Positions 1 through 6,674 of a stretch of 57,384 nt of DNA are shown in pieces; the first letter of the stretch is position 1; each line of letters starts with the position of its first letter. A program made the position numbers and the translations under genes. Under the pieces are notes generated by a model. That model was not told the DNA's origin and searched no databases. It was given only the letters and a program-made list of their open reading frames with translations. Location of the stretch: the IMG/VR virus record IMGVR_UViG_3300028041_000098, positions 1 to 57,384 of that record. One strand, 5' to 3'. The stretch comes from a virus.

Positions 1-1284
1 TCACGTCAGATCCGTTTCGGCGCCGTCGAGCGACCCCTCGATTTCCTGAGGAATTTTCGAGGTGTCGGAGGCGAGTACCCCCGGTTCCTGCCCCGGCTTG
101 CCGAACGCCGCCGTGAGGATCTCGTCGAGGTTCAGCACCTGGCCCAGCTCCTCGAGCACGGGCCGCTGCGTGTGGGGCCGCATGTGGGTGTACCCCTGCG
201 TCGTCAGGATGTCCTGTCCCATCGTCGCGGCCCGCTGCGCCTCGGTGAGGTACGGCACCTCAGCGAGCAGCGTCGCCGCGGTGTGCCGGATCGTGTGGAA
301 GGTGACGCCGCCCTTCAGCAGGCCGTACGTGAGGTCGGCCGCCTCGGCGCCGGCGCGGACGGATCCGCGAATCTCCTTGATCGGCTTCCCGCGATACGTG
401 ACGACGTACGCCTGGTCGCGCCGGCGATCGCGTTGGAGCACCTGCAGGAACGCGCGCAGTTGTCGTGAGATCGGCACGACCAGCGGCTGCTGCGTCAGGC
501 CAACCGTCTTGTGTTCCGGCACGGTGATGAACGTGAACGCCGGGTCGAAGCTGGTATCCCAGCGCAGGCCCAGCACGTTTTGCAGTCGCAGCTTCGGCGC
601 GAGTGCGGCGATCGCGATCGCGATCTGCGCGTGCCGCGGCGCGTGCTGCAGCCAGCGGCGGAGCTCGTCGGCCGTCACGGCGACCCGTTTCGTGCGGACG
701 CTGTACCGTTCCACTTTCGCGAAGGGGTTTTCCGTCACGCCGGTCTTCTTCGCGAACTGCGGGCGCATCGCCGTCTTGTACAGGCGGCTCATGATGCTGA
801 TGTAGTGATTGCGCGTCTGCGGGCTGACGGCGCGCTTCGGTCCCTTGCCGGTCCCGACGCGTCGCGCGTCCATCCACTGTTCGAACTTCGTGATCCACGA
901 CGGATCGAGGATCGGATCCGCCATCCGGAGATCGTGGTACGGCTCGCCCTCGATGGGCGGGTTCTTCGGATCGCGCCCTGACGGCCGGCGACCCCAGAAC
1001 CGCAGGACGACGCGGAGCAGGTCGTCGACGCGATCGAGGCGGCGGACCTTGCCCCGCTTTCGGATGTATTCGTAGTAGGTGGCCGCGAACTCCGTGATGT
1101 GCGGGCTGTGCTCCGCGAGCGTCGAGAGCCCGTGCGCGCGTCGGCGGACCTTCCGCTTCTCCTGTTCTTCGAACTCCTCCGCGTCTTCGCGGGTGAGCTG
1201 ACCGGTGGAGCCCTGATACACCTGGCCCTTGTAATAGAACTTATACCGCCAGGCGGCGCGATCCTTCTCCTTCCAGACCGTCAT
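1..1284 (-). CDS. int: tyrosine-type phage integrase
   Basis: A 427-residue site-specific recombinase that would integrate and excise the phage. The N-terminus (WKEKDRAAWRYKFYYKG) looks like an arm-type DNA-binding domain. The catalytic domain shows Arg about residue 234 (KLRLQN), the HTIRHTAATLL box about 330 (HxxR) and Tyr about 365 (TTQGYTHM), followed by a longer than usual acidic tail. The frame is open further upstream to 1383, but I chose the ATG at 1284 because it overlaps the upstream gene's stop as ATGA and leaves the expected arm-domain start. The stop codon lies on the first bases of the window, so the attachment site probably lies just outside it. Confidence 0.93.
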   Translation of the reverse strand: MTVWKEKDRAAWRYKFYYKGQVYQGSTGQLTREDAEEFEEQEKRKVRRRAHGLSTLAEHSPHITEFAATYYEYIRKRGKVRRLDRVDDLLRVVLRFWGRRPSGRDPKNPPIEGEPYHDLRMADPILDPSWITKFEQWMDARRVGTGKGPKRAVSPQTRNHYISIMSRLYKTAMRPQFAKKTGVTENPFAKVERYSVRTKRVAVTADELRRWLQHAPRHAQIAIAIAALAPKLRLQNVLGLRWDTSFDPAFTFITVPEHKTVGLTQQPLVVPISRQLRAFLQVLQRDRRRDQAYVVTYRGKPIKEIRGSVRAGAEAADLTYGLLKGGVTFHTIRHTAATLLAEVPYLTEAQRAATMGQDILTTQGYTHMRPHTQRPVLEELGQVLNLDEILTAAFGKPGQEPGVLASDTSKIPQEIEGSLDGAETDLT

Positions 1285-1553
1285 GATGACGACGACGATG
1301 CCACAGGATCCGTCCAGCCGAGGGCGAGTGCGGCCGCCTTCCACCGTTCGGCTGTGTCGAACACGTCCTCCTGGGAGCGGCATACCTGCGTTCGCCGCAC
1401 GTCGCCCGACGTTTCGAGGCGGAGCTCCCAGCCGAACTGGTGCGTGAATAGCCGGCAGACGGCCGTGCGCTCACCCTTCACCAGGCGGAAGTACTCGCCC
1501 TGGTCGAGCGGTTCGCCGTGCCAGTCGGGACGCTGAAGCACCTGCATCGCCAT
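1281..1553 (-). CDS. small hypothetical protein upstream of int
   Basis: A 90-residue protein of unknown function (starts MAMQVLQRPDW). It is preceded by GAGGTG at good spacing and its stop overlaps the integrase ATG (ATGA), so the two are probably translationally coupled. The fold looks like a small alpha/beta domain with aromatic residues; no family recognised. It overlaps the end of the upstream 170-residue gene by 83 bases, which is long, but both frames look coding. Its position suggests a possible role in control of integration or excision, but nothing in the sequence shows a DNA-binding motif. Confidence 0.7.
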   Translation of the reverse strand: MAMQVLQRPDWHGEPLDQGEYFRLVKGERTAVCRLFTHQFGWELRLETSGDVRRTQVCRSQEDVFDTAERWKAAALALGWTDPVASSSSS

Positions 1554-1983
1554 CGATCACCTCGTGTCGCCGCAGCCAGTCCAGTCGCCGACGGCAGCCG
1601 ACCGTCGGCCACGAGCGCAACGCGAGCTCGTAGAAGTGCATCGCGGCGTCGACATGGCCGCGGCGCTCCGCCAGCTCCCCAAGTTTCCGTTGCGCCTCGG
1701 CTCGGGTTTTTCGCTCGGCCGTCAGATCCAGGGCGAAGCCGCTCTCGGCGAGCGCACCGTGGAAATGCTCGAAGTACTCACGCAGCCGGTGCCCGTACTT
1801 GTTCAGGTGTTCGCGTTCCTGCGCCAGGATCTCCATCAGCGCGGCCACCGCGAGGCGGAGATCCGGATCGACCCCGATGGCCAATTCGACGGCCGGCTCC
1901 GGTTCGATGCCCGCTCGGCGCAGGAGGTCATCGGCCGTTGAGGGGCGCCGGCGAACCTGACGGACGCGCTCTGTCACGATCAC
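1471..1983 (-). CDS. hypothetical helical protein with TPR-like segment
   Basis: A 170-residue helical protein. Residues about 95-130 (AEAQRKLGELAERRGHVDAA, then MHFYELAL) resemble a tetratricopeptide helix pair; the rest is charged helix with a basic C-terminus. First gene of the minus-strand int cluster, starting with GTG at 1983 and separated by only 33 bases from the divergent leader ORF at 2017. No RBS is convincing, and a second in-frame GTG lies 6 bases downstream. Function unknown. Confidence 0.6.
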   Translation of the reverse strand: MIVTERVRQVRRRPSTADDLLRRAGIEPEPAVELAIGVDPDLRLAVAALMEILAQEREHLNKYGHRLREYFEHFHGALAESGFALDLTAERKTRAEAQRKLGELAERRGHVDAAMHFYELALRSWPTVGCRRRLDWLRRHEVIDGDAGASASRLARRTARPGRVLPPGEG

Positions 1984-2016
1984 CTGCTACGCTTCACTCT
2001 GCTACCCTCTCCCCGT

Positions 2017-2079
2017 ATGGCCGAACGCGAGCGGATTCTCGACGTGATCGAGTCCTTGATCGTGCAGACGGAGGAATGA
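2017..2079 (+). CDS. 20-residue leader peptide ahead of membrane protein
   Basis: ATG at 2017 encodes MAERERILDVIESLIVQTEE and stops at 2079, with the stop embedded in the double ATG start of the next gene (AATGATG). The peptide is a plausible amphipathic helix. The arrangement could couple translation of the membrane protein to the leader. No strong RBS precedes it, so it may be only an open triplet run. Confidence 0.35.
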   Translation: MAERERILDVIESLIVQTEE

Positions 2080-2681
2080 TGTACAACCGGCTCCGCCGTC
2101 TGTATAACGAGCTGTTCGCGCCGCCCCGCCGGCGTCGCCGTGTCCCCGCTGACGAACTGGAGGAACTCTTCGAAACCCACACGGCACCAGAACTCCTGGA
2201 GGAGCTCTTCGCGTTCGGGCAGTTGATGCTCGACGAGGTCGCCGGCCGCACCGTCGTCATCGAAGGCAAGGCGACGAGCGTCCTGGGCTGGACGACCGCG
2301 CTGCTGGCCCTGTTCGTGCTGCAACCGCCAACTCCCCTCGCGGCGCTCTCGCTGACCGAAGCCGTCCTCACTGCCCTCGGCGTGTCCGGCGCGATCGCCG
2401 CATTGATTGCCAGCGCGCTGGCGCTGCGCGTGCAGGACTGGGACTGGCCGAGTCAGCAGGACTGGCTCCGCTCGGCCATCTTCGATGACCCGACACTCCT
2501 GCGGCAGTACCACATCGTTTCGATGCTCGAGACGCACGAGGCGCACGCATGCGTGAACGAGAAGAAAGCCCGGGCGCTCAAGTTCGCTCAAGCGGGCCTG
2601 ATCCTCGCTGGCCTGTGTCTCGGGCTCCAGCTGGTGGCAGCGCTCGTCTTCCAATGGTGGACGGCGCCGCCACCCGGATAG
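2076..2681 (+). CDS. putative multi-pass membrane protein
   Basis: A 201-residue protein with a basic cytosolic-looking N-terminus, a helical acidic stretch, and hydrophobic segments about residues 65-112 (one or two spans) and 174-196. The central motif (VIEGKATSVLGWTTALLALF) recalls small membrane proteins of unknown function found in bacterial and prophage accessory loci. Start is one of two adjacent ATGs (2076/2079) just after GGAGG. It is the only plus-strand gene inside a minus-strand block between integrase and repressor, the usual place for lysogenic-conversion or superinfection/defence cargo; that role is inference. It converges on the microprotein pair with a 2-base gap. Confidence 0.7.
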   Translation: MMYNRLRRLYNELFAPPRRRRRVPADELEELFETHTAPELLEELFAFGQLMLDEVAGRTVVIEGKATSVLGWTTALLALFVLQPPTPLAALSLTEAVLTALGVSGAIAALIASALALRVQDWDWPSQQDWLRSAIFDDPTLLRQYHIVSMLETHEAHACVNEKKARALKFAQAGLILAGLCLGLQLVAALVFQWWTAPPPG

Positions 2682-2683
2682 AC

Positions 2684-2794
2684 CTACCCCTTCGACGGCC
2701 GAGGCGGAGGCGTCGGCTTCGGTCGCTGTGTTCCGGTTGAGGGTCCCTTCACGACGGTGTCCGGCCGCCGCGGCGGAATCTTCGACTTACTCAC
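2684..2794 (-). CDS. proline-rich microprotein, copy 2
   Basis: A 36-residue basic, proline-rich protein started by a GTG that overlaps the preceding stop (GTGA, 2791-2794). It begins (M)SKSKIPPRRPDTVVKG and ends in a TPPPRPSKG tail. It shares the pattern K-x-K-I-P-x-R-x-P-D-T-V with the preceding 43-residue product, so the two look like a tandem duplication. Too short for most gene callers. Function unknown; no signal peptide, membrane span or cysteines. Confidence 0.6.
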   Translation of the reverse strand: MSKSKIPPRRPDTVVKGPSTGTQRPKPTPPPRPSKG

Positions 2795-2922
2795 GACTTC
2801 TTCTCGTCCTGGTCGCGAGGCGGGGGCGGCGGCTGCGGCGTGGGAATCGTCCCTTCGACAATTGTGCGCTGGACCGTATCCGGCAGCCGCGCCGGAATCT
2901 TCGGCTTGCCCTTGTCAGCCAT
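2791..2922 (-). CDS. proline-rich microprotein, copy 1
   Basis: A 43-residue protein: MADKGKPKIPARLPDTVQRT, then IVEGTIPTPQ, a run of five prolines, and a charged end (RDQDEKKS). An RBS-like AAAGAGGA precedes the ATG at 2922. Its stop overlaps the GTG start of copy 2 as GTGA. The common core K-x-K-I-P-x-R-x-P-D-T-V in both products argues that both frames are translated. The pair follows a secreted-protein gene and ends against the convergent membrane-protein gene. I do not recognise the family. Confidence 0.62.
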   Translation of the reverse strand: MADKGKPKIPARLPDTVQRTIVEGTIPTPQPPPPPRDQDEKKS

Positions 2923-3024
2923 TGGCGTCCTCTTTCTTGAATCATCGCGCGGAAGATTGCAGCCTCCCCGCCGATCTGTGGGTCTCCCCCGGTTTCACAT
3001 ACTGGCGAGAATCTCAGCCTTCGC

Positions 3025-3591
3025 TTAGGCGCTACAACTCCACCCGGCTGTCTTTTCGACCATGTCGAATCCACGTACGTCAAAGGAACCTTCGGAGCCT
3101 TCGAACGGCTGTCCGAGTGAAAGGCGGTAGACCATGCGTCGGCTGCTTCGAAGAAGCGCTACGATGGCCTTCCCCGCCGCTGCAATCTGTGGCGCTCCAG
3201 GACTGCTTGTAAGCGTCTCGGCGTCAACGACACCGAGGATGAAATTTCCGTCTGCGTTCGAGCCGCCGATGTTCCTGATGAGTACTGCCTGCTCGATGTG
3301 GCGCAACGCGTAGAGCTCGGCGTCGGCCTTGTCGAATCTGATTTCGATTAGTGGTGGTCCAGACGTTCGCGTCGACTTTGGCAACGTAACGAACGCCACG
3401 TACTGATTGTTGTCGTTGCAAAACACCCGAAGTGATGCGGCCTTGTTCGAGGAGGCTAGCACCATGGTGGTGACCTTCTCATCTGTCATCGGATCGACGC
3501 TGCGCTGTACGCGCCATGCCGTCTGCGTCTGTGCAACGTTGATTTCCGCCGGGACGAGGCTAAGCATGAGAAGAGCTGGTGCCGCGCGCAT
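3025..3591 (-). CDS. secreted protein, VasI/TagO-like
   Basis: A 188-residue exported protein with a short signal peptide (MRAAPALLMLSLVPAEINVA). The mature part opens with W-x-V-x(2)-S-x-DPMTDEKVTTM, a pattern I associate with the type VI accessory VasI/TagO-like beta-rich family, in which W...D-x-hydrophobic-DD starts the domain. RBS AAGGGGA lies 7 bases before the ATG. Base composition is lower in GC than the structural genes, which fits acquired cargo. It overlaps the upstream gene by 32 bases. Family assignment is tentative; no other T6SS gene is present. Confidence 0.7.
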   Translation of the reverse strand: MRAAPALLMLSLVPAEINVAQTQTAWRVQRSVDPMTDEKVTTMVLASSNKAASLRVFCNDNNQYVAFVTLPKSTRTSGPPLIEIRFDKADAELYALRHIEQAVLIRNIGGSNADGNFILGVVDAETLTSSPGAPQIAAAGKAIVALLRSSRRMVYRLSLGQPFEGSEGSFDVRGFDMVEKTAGWSCSA

Positions 3592-3886
3592 CAGAGATCC
3601 CCTTTACAAGACGCAACGATGTCTGAACTTCGCTTGCCGCCGGCGAGCCCCGATGTGTCCGCTGATTCGTCAGCTCTTGGATCAAATCGTCGAACGCCTC
3701 GTGCGCTGCAGCCACCGCACCGCGGCGACGGTTGGCCGCGCGTACGAGCGACCGCAACAGCTCCGGCGCGACGATTTCAAGCCGGTCGAAGGCGCGCTGC
3801 GCTGCCCTGAGGTCTTTCACCAATTGCGCGTACTCAGGCCCGGATAGAGAGCTGCGGATCGTGACTTCCAGTTTGGTCTTGCTCAT
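3560..3886 (-). CDS. hypothetical helical protein
   Basis: A 108-residue, mainly helical protein (MSKTKLEVTIRSSLSGPEYA start) lying 8 bases after the repressor gene on the same strand, so probably cotranscribed with it during lysogeny. Residues 20-75 form charged amphipathic helices. No motif recognised. Its end overlaps the secreted-protein gene by 32 bases. Confidence 0.6.
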   Translation of the reverse strand: MSKTKLEVTIRSSLSGPEYAQLVKDLRAAQRAFDRLEIVAPELLRSLVRAANRRRGAVAAAHEAFDDLIQELTNQRTHRGSPAASEVQTSLRLVKGISDARGTSSSHA

Positions 3887-3894
3887 CGGCCTCC

Positions 3895-4434
3895 TCAGGC
3901 GCGGCGGCGCTCCCTAGCCGCAAGCCTGCCCTCGATCAACAGCTGGATGGCACTTCGCTCTTCGTCAGTCAATGACTGCCAGTCTTGGAGGAGTGTCGCC
4001 TCCGCTTCGTCCCGCGTCGGCTGCTTCGGCCACAGGTGCGTCGTCATGCCCATCAGCGTGCTGATTTCAGCGGTCAAGTTGAGCAGCCGCGTGACCTGGT
4101 CAGAGGACAGTTCTTCGACGATTACATGCTCGTCGTCACCAGGGCCGATCTCACGCAGCAACTGACGGAGCTCCGCGAGTTTGTCGTTGAGGTACTCGCC
4201 GCGAGCGATCTCCGCTCGGTCGTACTCCTCATCGACGCCGCGCAATAGATCACCGATGCTGCAGTTCAACGCCTTCGCGAGTTTGAATAGGGTGGGCGTT
4301 TCCGGCAGGCCACGCTTGTCGTTCTCCCACGCGGATACGACCGACGGAGCAACCCCAATCTTCTTCGCGAGCTGTCCGGCACGCATGGCGCGCCCCATTC
4401 GCAACCTGCGTACGTTCGCACCGAAGCTCGCCAC
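3895..4434 (-). CDS. XRE-family repressor, CI-like
   Basis: A 179-residue regulator with an N-terminal XRE helix-turn-helix (AGQLAKKIGVAPSVVSAWEN, roughly residues 18-37, within FGANVRRLR to NCSIGDLLRG). The C-terminal half is helical and lacks the Ser-Lys peptidase motifs of LexA-type repressors, so induction by RecA cleavage is not evident. I prefer the GTG at 4434, which starts directly on the HTH consensus; the frame is open to 4506. The gene diverges from a Cro-like gene, and one operator-like copy lies just upstream in its own promoter region, suggesting autoregulation. It is the likely maintainer of lysogeny. Confidence 0.85.
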   Translation of the reverse strand: MASFGANVRRLRMGRAMRAGQLAKKIGVAPSVVSAWENDKRGLPETPTLFKLAKALNCSIGDLLRGVDEEYDRAEIARGEYLNDKLAELRQLLREIGPGDDEHVIVEELSSDQVTRLLNLTAEISTLMGMTTHLWPKQPTRDEAEATLLQDWQSLTDEERSAIQLLIEGRLAARERRRA

Positions 4435-4479
4435 GCAGAGAACGATAGCCCCAGAGCTATAAGCGCGCAATATTTTTTC

Positions 4480-4496
4480 GCCTGTAAGTTCCTGTA
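4480..4496 (+). promoter_or_regulatory. operator-like element 1
   Basis: GCCTGTAAGTTCCTGTA lies 46 bases upstream of the repressor start, beside a TATAGC -10-like box on the minus strand. It shares GCCTGT-A-GTTC with two other elements in the divergent region. Inferred binding site for the repressor or the Cro-like protein. Confidence 0.55.
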
Positions 4497-4527
4497 ACGA
4501 CGCCACTTAGCCTGAAAGGTTGCGACA

Positions 4528-4543
4528 GCCTGAACTCACAGGC
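4528..4543 (-). promoter_or_regulatory. operator-like element 2
   Basis: GCCTGAACTCACAGGC: 5-bp perfect arms (GCCTG/CAGGC). On the minus strand it reads GCCTGTGAGTTCAGGC, nearly identical to element 3. It lies just upstream of the -35 box of the rightward promoter. Confidence 0.65.
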
Positions 4544-4554
4544 TATTTTTTCGC

Positions 4555-4584
4555 TTGACTGCTACGAACGGCGGCAGCAAACTT
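4555..4584 (+). promoter_or_regulatory. rightward early promoter candidate
   Basis: TTGACT at 4555-4560 matches the -35 consensus in five of six bases. A weak -10 (AAACTT, 4579-4584) follows after 18 bases. It is bracketed by operator-like elements 2 and 3, as expected for a lytic promoter shut off by the repressor. Confidence 0.5.
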
Positions 4585-4585
4585 C

Positions 4586-4601
4586 GCCTGTGAGTTCACA
4601 C
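4586..4601 (+). promoter_or_regulatory. operator-like element 3
   Basis: GCCTGTGAGTTCACAC, containing the near-perfect inverted repeat TGTGA-GT-TCACA (4589-4600). It would cover the transcription start of the rightward promoter and the first candidate start codon of the Cro-like gene. Confidence 0.65.
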
Positions 4602-4883
4602 CAGCAGCGCCGACCACTTACCGCTGAACAGCTGGAGGCACTTCGTGCCGTGCCCCTTGGCGCGATGCCAAACAAGATCCGAATCGCTCTCGCGCTCGTC
4701 AAGGCGCGACAGGCCGACGTCGCCGAGGCCACGGGAATCCCGGCCCCGAACGTCAGCAACATCGTGAACGGCCGTCCGGTGATGCTCGACACGGCCAGAA
4801 AGCTCGCGGAGTTCTTCGGCTGCCAGATCGAAGACCTGTTCCCTGGCACTACCGAAGATCGCCGTCAGCGGGTGAGCGCCTGA
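4590..4883 (+). CDS. Cro-like XRE regulator
   Basis: Up to 97 residues with an HTH at KARQADVAEATGIPAPNVSN and the helix ending EFFGCQIEDLFPG, the usual end of an XRE domain. It diverges from the repressor and should repress the lysogenic promoter. The start is uncertain. GTG at 4590 lies inside operator-like element 3 with no RBS, which would imply near-leaderless translation. GTG at 4650, 11 bases after GGAGG, would give 77 residues and keep the whole HTH. The stop overlaps the next candidate start as TGATG. Confidence 0.8.
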   Translation: MSSHQQRRPLTAEQLEALRAVPLGAMPNKIRIALALVKARQADVAEATGIPAPNVSNIVNGRPVMLDTARKLAEFFGCQIEDLFPGTTEDRRQRVSA

Positions 4884-5086
4884 TGACGCTCCAGGCTGCG
4901 TTCCAGTCGTGCGGTCGCCAGCCGCAGCGCGCGCTGCGCGCGGAGCACCGCCGCGTAGTCCGCGAGCAGCTCGGCGTCTGTTTCGGGTGCGGCGTCTCGC
5001 TCGGCCAGCATTTCGACGATCGCAACAACTTCCTGCCGTGCGGCGATCCGCGCGTGCGGTCCGCGCGCGTGCAGCGTGGGCTCCAT
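4865..5086 (-). CDS. alternative antisense ORF, helical
   Basis: A 73-residue minus-strand frame (starts MEPTLHARGPHARIAARQEV) with a convincing amphipathic helical composition, rich in Ala, Leu, Glu and Arg. It lies wholly antisense to the plus-strand candidate 4883-5173 and overlaps the end of the Cro-like gene by 19 bases. No RBS is clear. Listed because its protein looks more natural than its competitor; only one of the two is likely to be real. Confidence 0.3.
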   Translation of the reverse strand: MEPTLHARGPHARIAARQEVVAIVEMLAERDAAPETDAELLADYAAVLRAQRALRLATARLERSLERHQALTR

Positions 5087-5173
5087 GACGCGCTCGACGG
5101 TATCCACCAGGCGCGCCCCACGTCGAGAGCAAACACCGGCGAAGAAAGCCGAAAGCCGCGGAGGTCCCGCTGA
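4883..5173 (+). CDS. small hypothetical early protein
   Basis: A 96-residue frame with CFGCG and LPCG cysteine motifs and a very basic C-terminus. Its ATG overlaps the Cro-like stop (TGATG) and its stop overlaps the next ATG (TGATG), matching the gene-packing style of the region, and its third positions are more GC-rich than those of the antisense frame. The protein composition (Arg/Gln/His-rich) is less persuasive, so it stays provisional. Confidence 0.45.
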   Translation: MTLQAAFQSCGRQPQRALRAEHRRVVREQLGVCFGCGVSLGQHFDDRNNFLPCGDPRVRSARVQRGLHDALDGIHQARPTSRANTGEESRKPRRSR

Positions 5174-5394
5174 TGGACGTCCTCGATCTGATCGTCGCGC
5201 AGCGGAACTTCGAGTCAGCCGCGGCCTCGGCGCACACCGCGCTGTTTCGGGCGGAGCAGGTGCTCCACGAGCGCGCGCTCCGCACGTCGACGGCCATCGC
5301 GCAGACGCGCGCGGCGATCGCCGACGCGATCCGCGCCTGTGACGCGATCCTGGCGCAGCTCGAGACGAACGGCGGGAACGGAGCCGCGGCGTGA
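5173..5394 (+). CDS. hypothetical coiled-coil protein
   Basis: A 73-residue almost entirely helical protein (MDVLDLIVAQRNFESAAASA start) with alanine-rich heptad character. Starts on a TGATG overlap and ends with a GTGA overlap to the next gene, so it is part of the early polycistronic unit. No function recognised. Confidence 0.65.
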   Translation: MDVLDLIVAQRNFESAAASAHTALFRAEQVLHERALRTSTAIAQTRAAIADAIRACDAILAQLETNGGNGAAA

Positions 5395-5612
5395 GGACCG
5401 TCCTGAGGAACCGCGCAGCGTGGGAGGCCTTCGTGACGGCGGTGCATGCCGGACTCGAGGCGGTCGGCATCGAGCGCGACTACTTCAGCGTGTACGACCT
5501 GCAGCACCTCGCCCGCGCGCGGTACACGGCGGCGCAGGTCGTGGCGCTCGCGCGCGCAGCCGTCGCGAGCGACTTCCGCACGCGCACCGAACGAGAGGCG
5601 GCGCGGCCATGA
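5391..5612 (+). CDS. hypothetical early protein
   Basis: A 73-residue basic helical protein starting at GTG 5391 (overlap GTGA with the previous stop). It contains RDYFSVYDLQHLARARYTAA, which could be a small helical DNA-binding fold, but no family is recognised. The next gene starts 4 bases before its stop. Confidence 0.65.
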   Translation: MRTVLRNRAAWEAFVTAVHAGLEAVGIERDYFSVYDLQHLARARYTAAQVVALARAAVASDFRTRTEREAARP

Positions 5613-6163
5613 CGCTGCAGAACCGCCTGGAGTGTCAGCTGCGCACGCCCTGCACGCCGCGGACGGCGCGGGAGTACGCACACTGCACGCTGCGTCATAC
5701 CGCGGCCGTGCCCCTCGAACAGATCGCCGCCGCCACCGCGATCCCGGTGAAGCGGCTGATGAAGATCTCCGCCCCGCAGGGGGACACACAGGCGAAGCCC
5801 GAGGAGATCGCGGCGATCTGCCGCTGCACGCGGCGGTACGAGTGGCTGCGCTTCTACGTCCGGCAGGCCGGCTGCGAGTTGTTCGAGCTACCCGACGTCG
5901 CCGGCGCCGGCGCTGATGCCGAGGTCCTGGAGCAGGCCGCCGCGTCCCTGCGGTCGCTGTCAACGGTCGTCGACACGCTGCGGACGATCACGGCGGCCGA
6001 TTCGGCCCGCGGCCATCGGATCAGCACCGAGGAACGGGCGGTGTTCAAGGACGTGGTCGGGCAGCACATGGCGGTCGTCGCGCGCCTCGAGGCGTGGGTG
6101 GACGCGCAATCCGACGCGCCGCTCAATCCCGTCGCCGTGGTGCAGATGCGGAGGGCGAACTGA
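5609..6163 (+). CDS. phage regulatory CII-family-like protein
   Basis: A 184-residue protein whose layout resembles the phage regulatory protein CII family: a helix-turn-helix-like stretch (PLEQIAAATAIPVKRLMKIS), a segment choosing a regime (KPEEIAAICRCTRRYEWLRF), then the short C-F-E-L-P strand, followed by a helical C-terminus (residues 100-184). It would be expected to act on the lysis/lysogeny decision from the early operon. ATG at 5609 overlaps the previous gene, and the stop overlaps the next ATG (TGATG). Unusual feature: five cysteines in residues 10-80. The assignment rests on pattern recall. Confidence 0.6.
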   Translation: MTLQNRLECQLRTPCTPRTAREYAHCTLRHTAAVPLEQIAAATAIPVKRLMKISAPQGDTQAKPEEIAAICRCTRRYEWLRFYVRQAGCELFELPDVAGAGADAEVLEQAAASLRSLSTVVDTLRTITAADSARGHRISTEERAVFKDVVGQHMAVVARLEAWVDAQSDAPLNPVAVVQMRRAN

Positions 6164-6360
6164 TGGTACCCGCACACCTGCGGCCGCGGGCCCGACGCGT
6201 CGTGCGACTCGCCGTCGAGAAGGTGGGCCAGGCGACGTGCAGGCACACGTACGCACTCGTGATCTTCCGCGGCCGCATGTTCCTGCGCTGCAGCGCCTGC
6301 AATCGCGAAACGCGCGGCTTCGTGGTTTACGAACCGCTGAAAGGGCAGGGCGACTCATGA
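6163..6360 (+). CDS. small zinc-ribbon-like protein
   Basis: A 65-residue basic protein with C-R-H, then FRGRMFLRCSACNRETRGF. The CxH...CxxC pattern is a plausible zinc site seen in small phage proteins of unknown role. Start and stop both overlap neighbours (TGATG and ATGA). Confidence 0.65.
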   Translation: MVPAHLRPRARRVVRLAVEKVGQATCRHTYALVIFRGRMFLRCSACNRETRGFVVYEPLKGQGDS

Positions 6361-6674
6361 GCCGCACGACCCTCGAGCGGCTCCTGACGATCAACGAGCT
6401 CGCCGAGCAGCTCGGCTGGCCGGCCGACTACGTCCGGGAGCTCGTCGCGACGAAGCAGATTCCGCACGTCCGCACCCCGAGCACCCGGAAGGGCCGCGCG
6501 ATCCATACCGGCGGCCGCGGCCGCATCTACTTCGAGCCGTCGGCGATCCGCGCCTGGCTCGACGAGCGGAGCCACCACGTGGATCGTCGGCGCACGCCGG
6601 CGGCAGCCGTGGATCCGGAGCGGTTGGCGGAATGCGAGGAGCTGGGGATCCCCGTGGATCACAGGTATTCGTGA
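6357..6674 (+). CDS. MerR/excisionase-type HTH protein
   Basis: A 105-residue protein opening with TINELAEQLGWPADYVRELV, the helix-turn-helix of the excisionase/MerR-like HTH_17 family, then a beta-wing (GRGRIYFEPSAIRAWLDER). Such proteins bind DNA as excisionases or small regulators. Position in the early operon would suit an excisionase working with the integrase at the left end, but this is inference. Start on ATGA overlap, stop on TGATG overlap. Confidence 0.75.
   Translation: MSRTTLERLLTINELAEQLGWPADYVRELVATKQIPHVRTPSTRKGRAIHTGGRGRIYFEPSAIRAWLDERSHHVDRRRTPAAAVDPERLAECEELGIPVDHRYS

Noticed and set aside
62-805. plus-strand ORF opposite the integrase
   Set aside because: Integrase catalytic motifs are on the other strand; this frame is low-complexity Ser/Arg/Cys.
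1285-1383. N-terminal extension of the integrase
   Set aside because: Overlaps the upstream gene in another frame and is Arg/Gly-rich; the ATGA start at 1284 is better.
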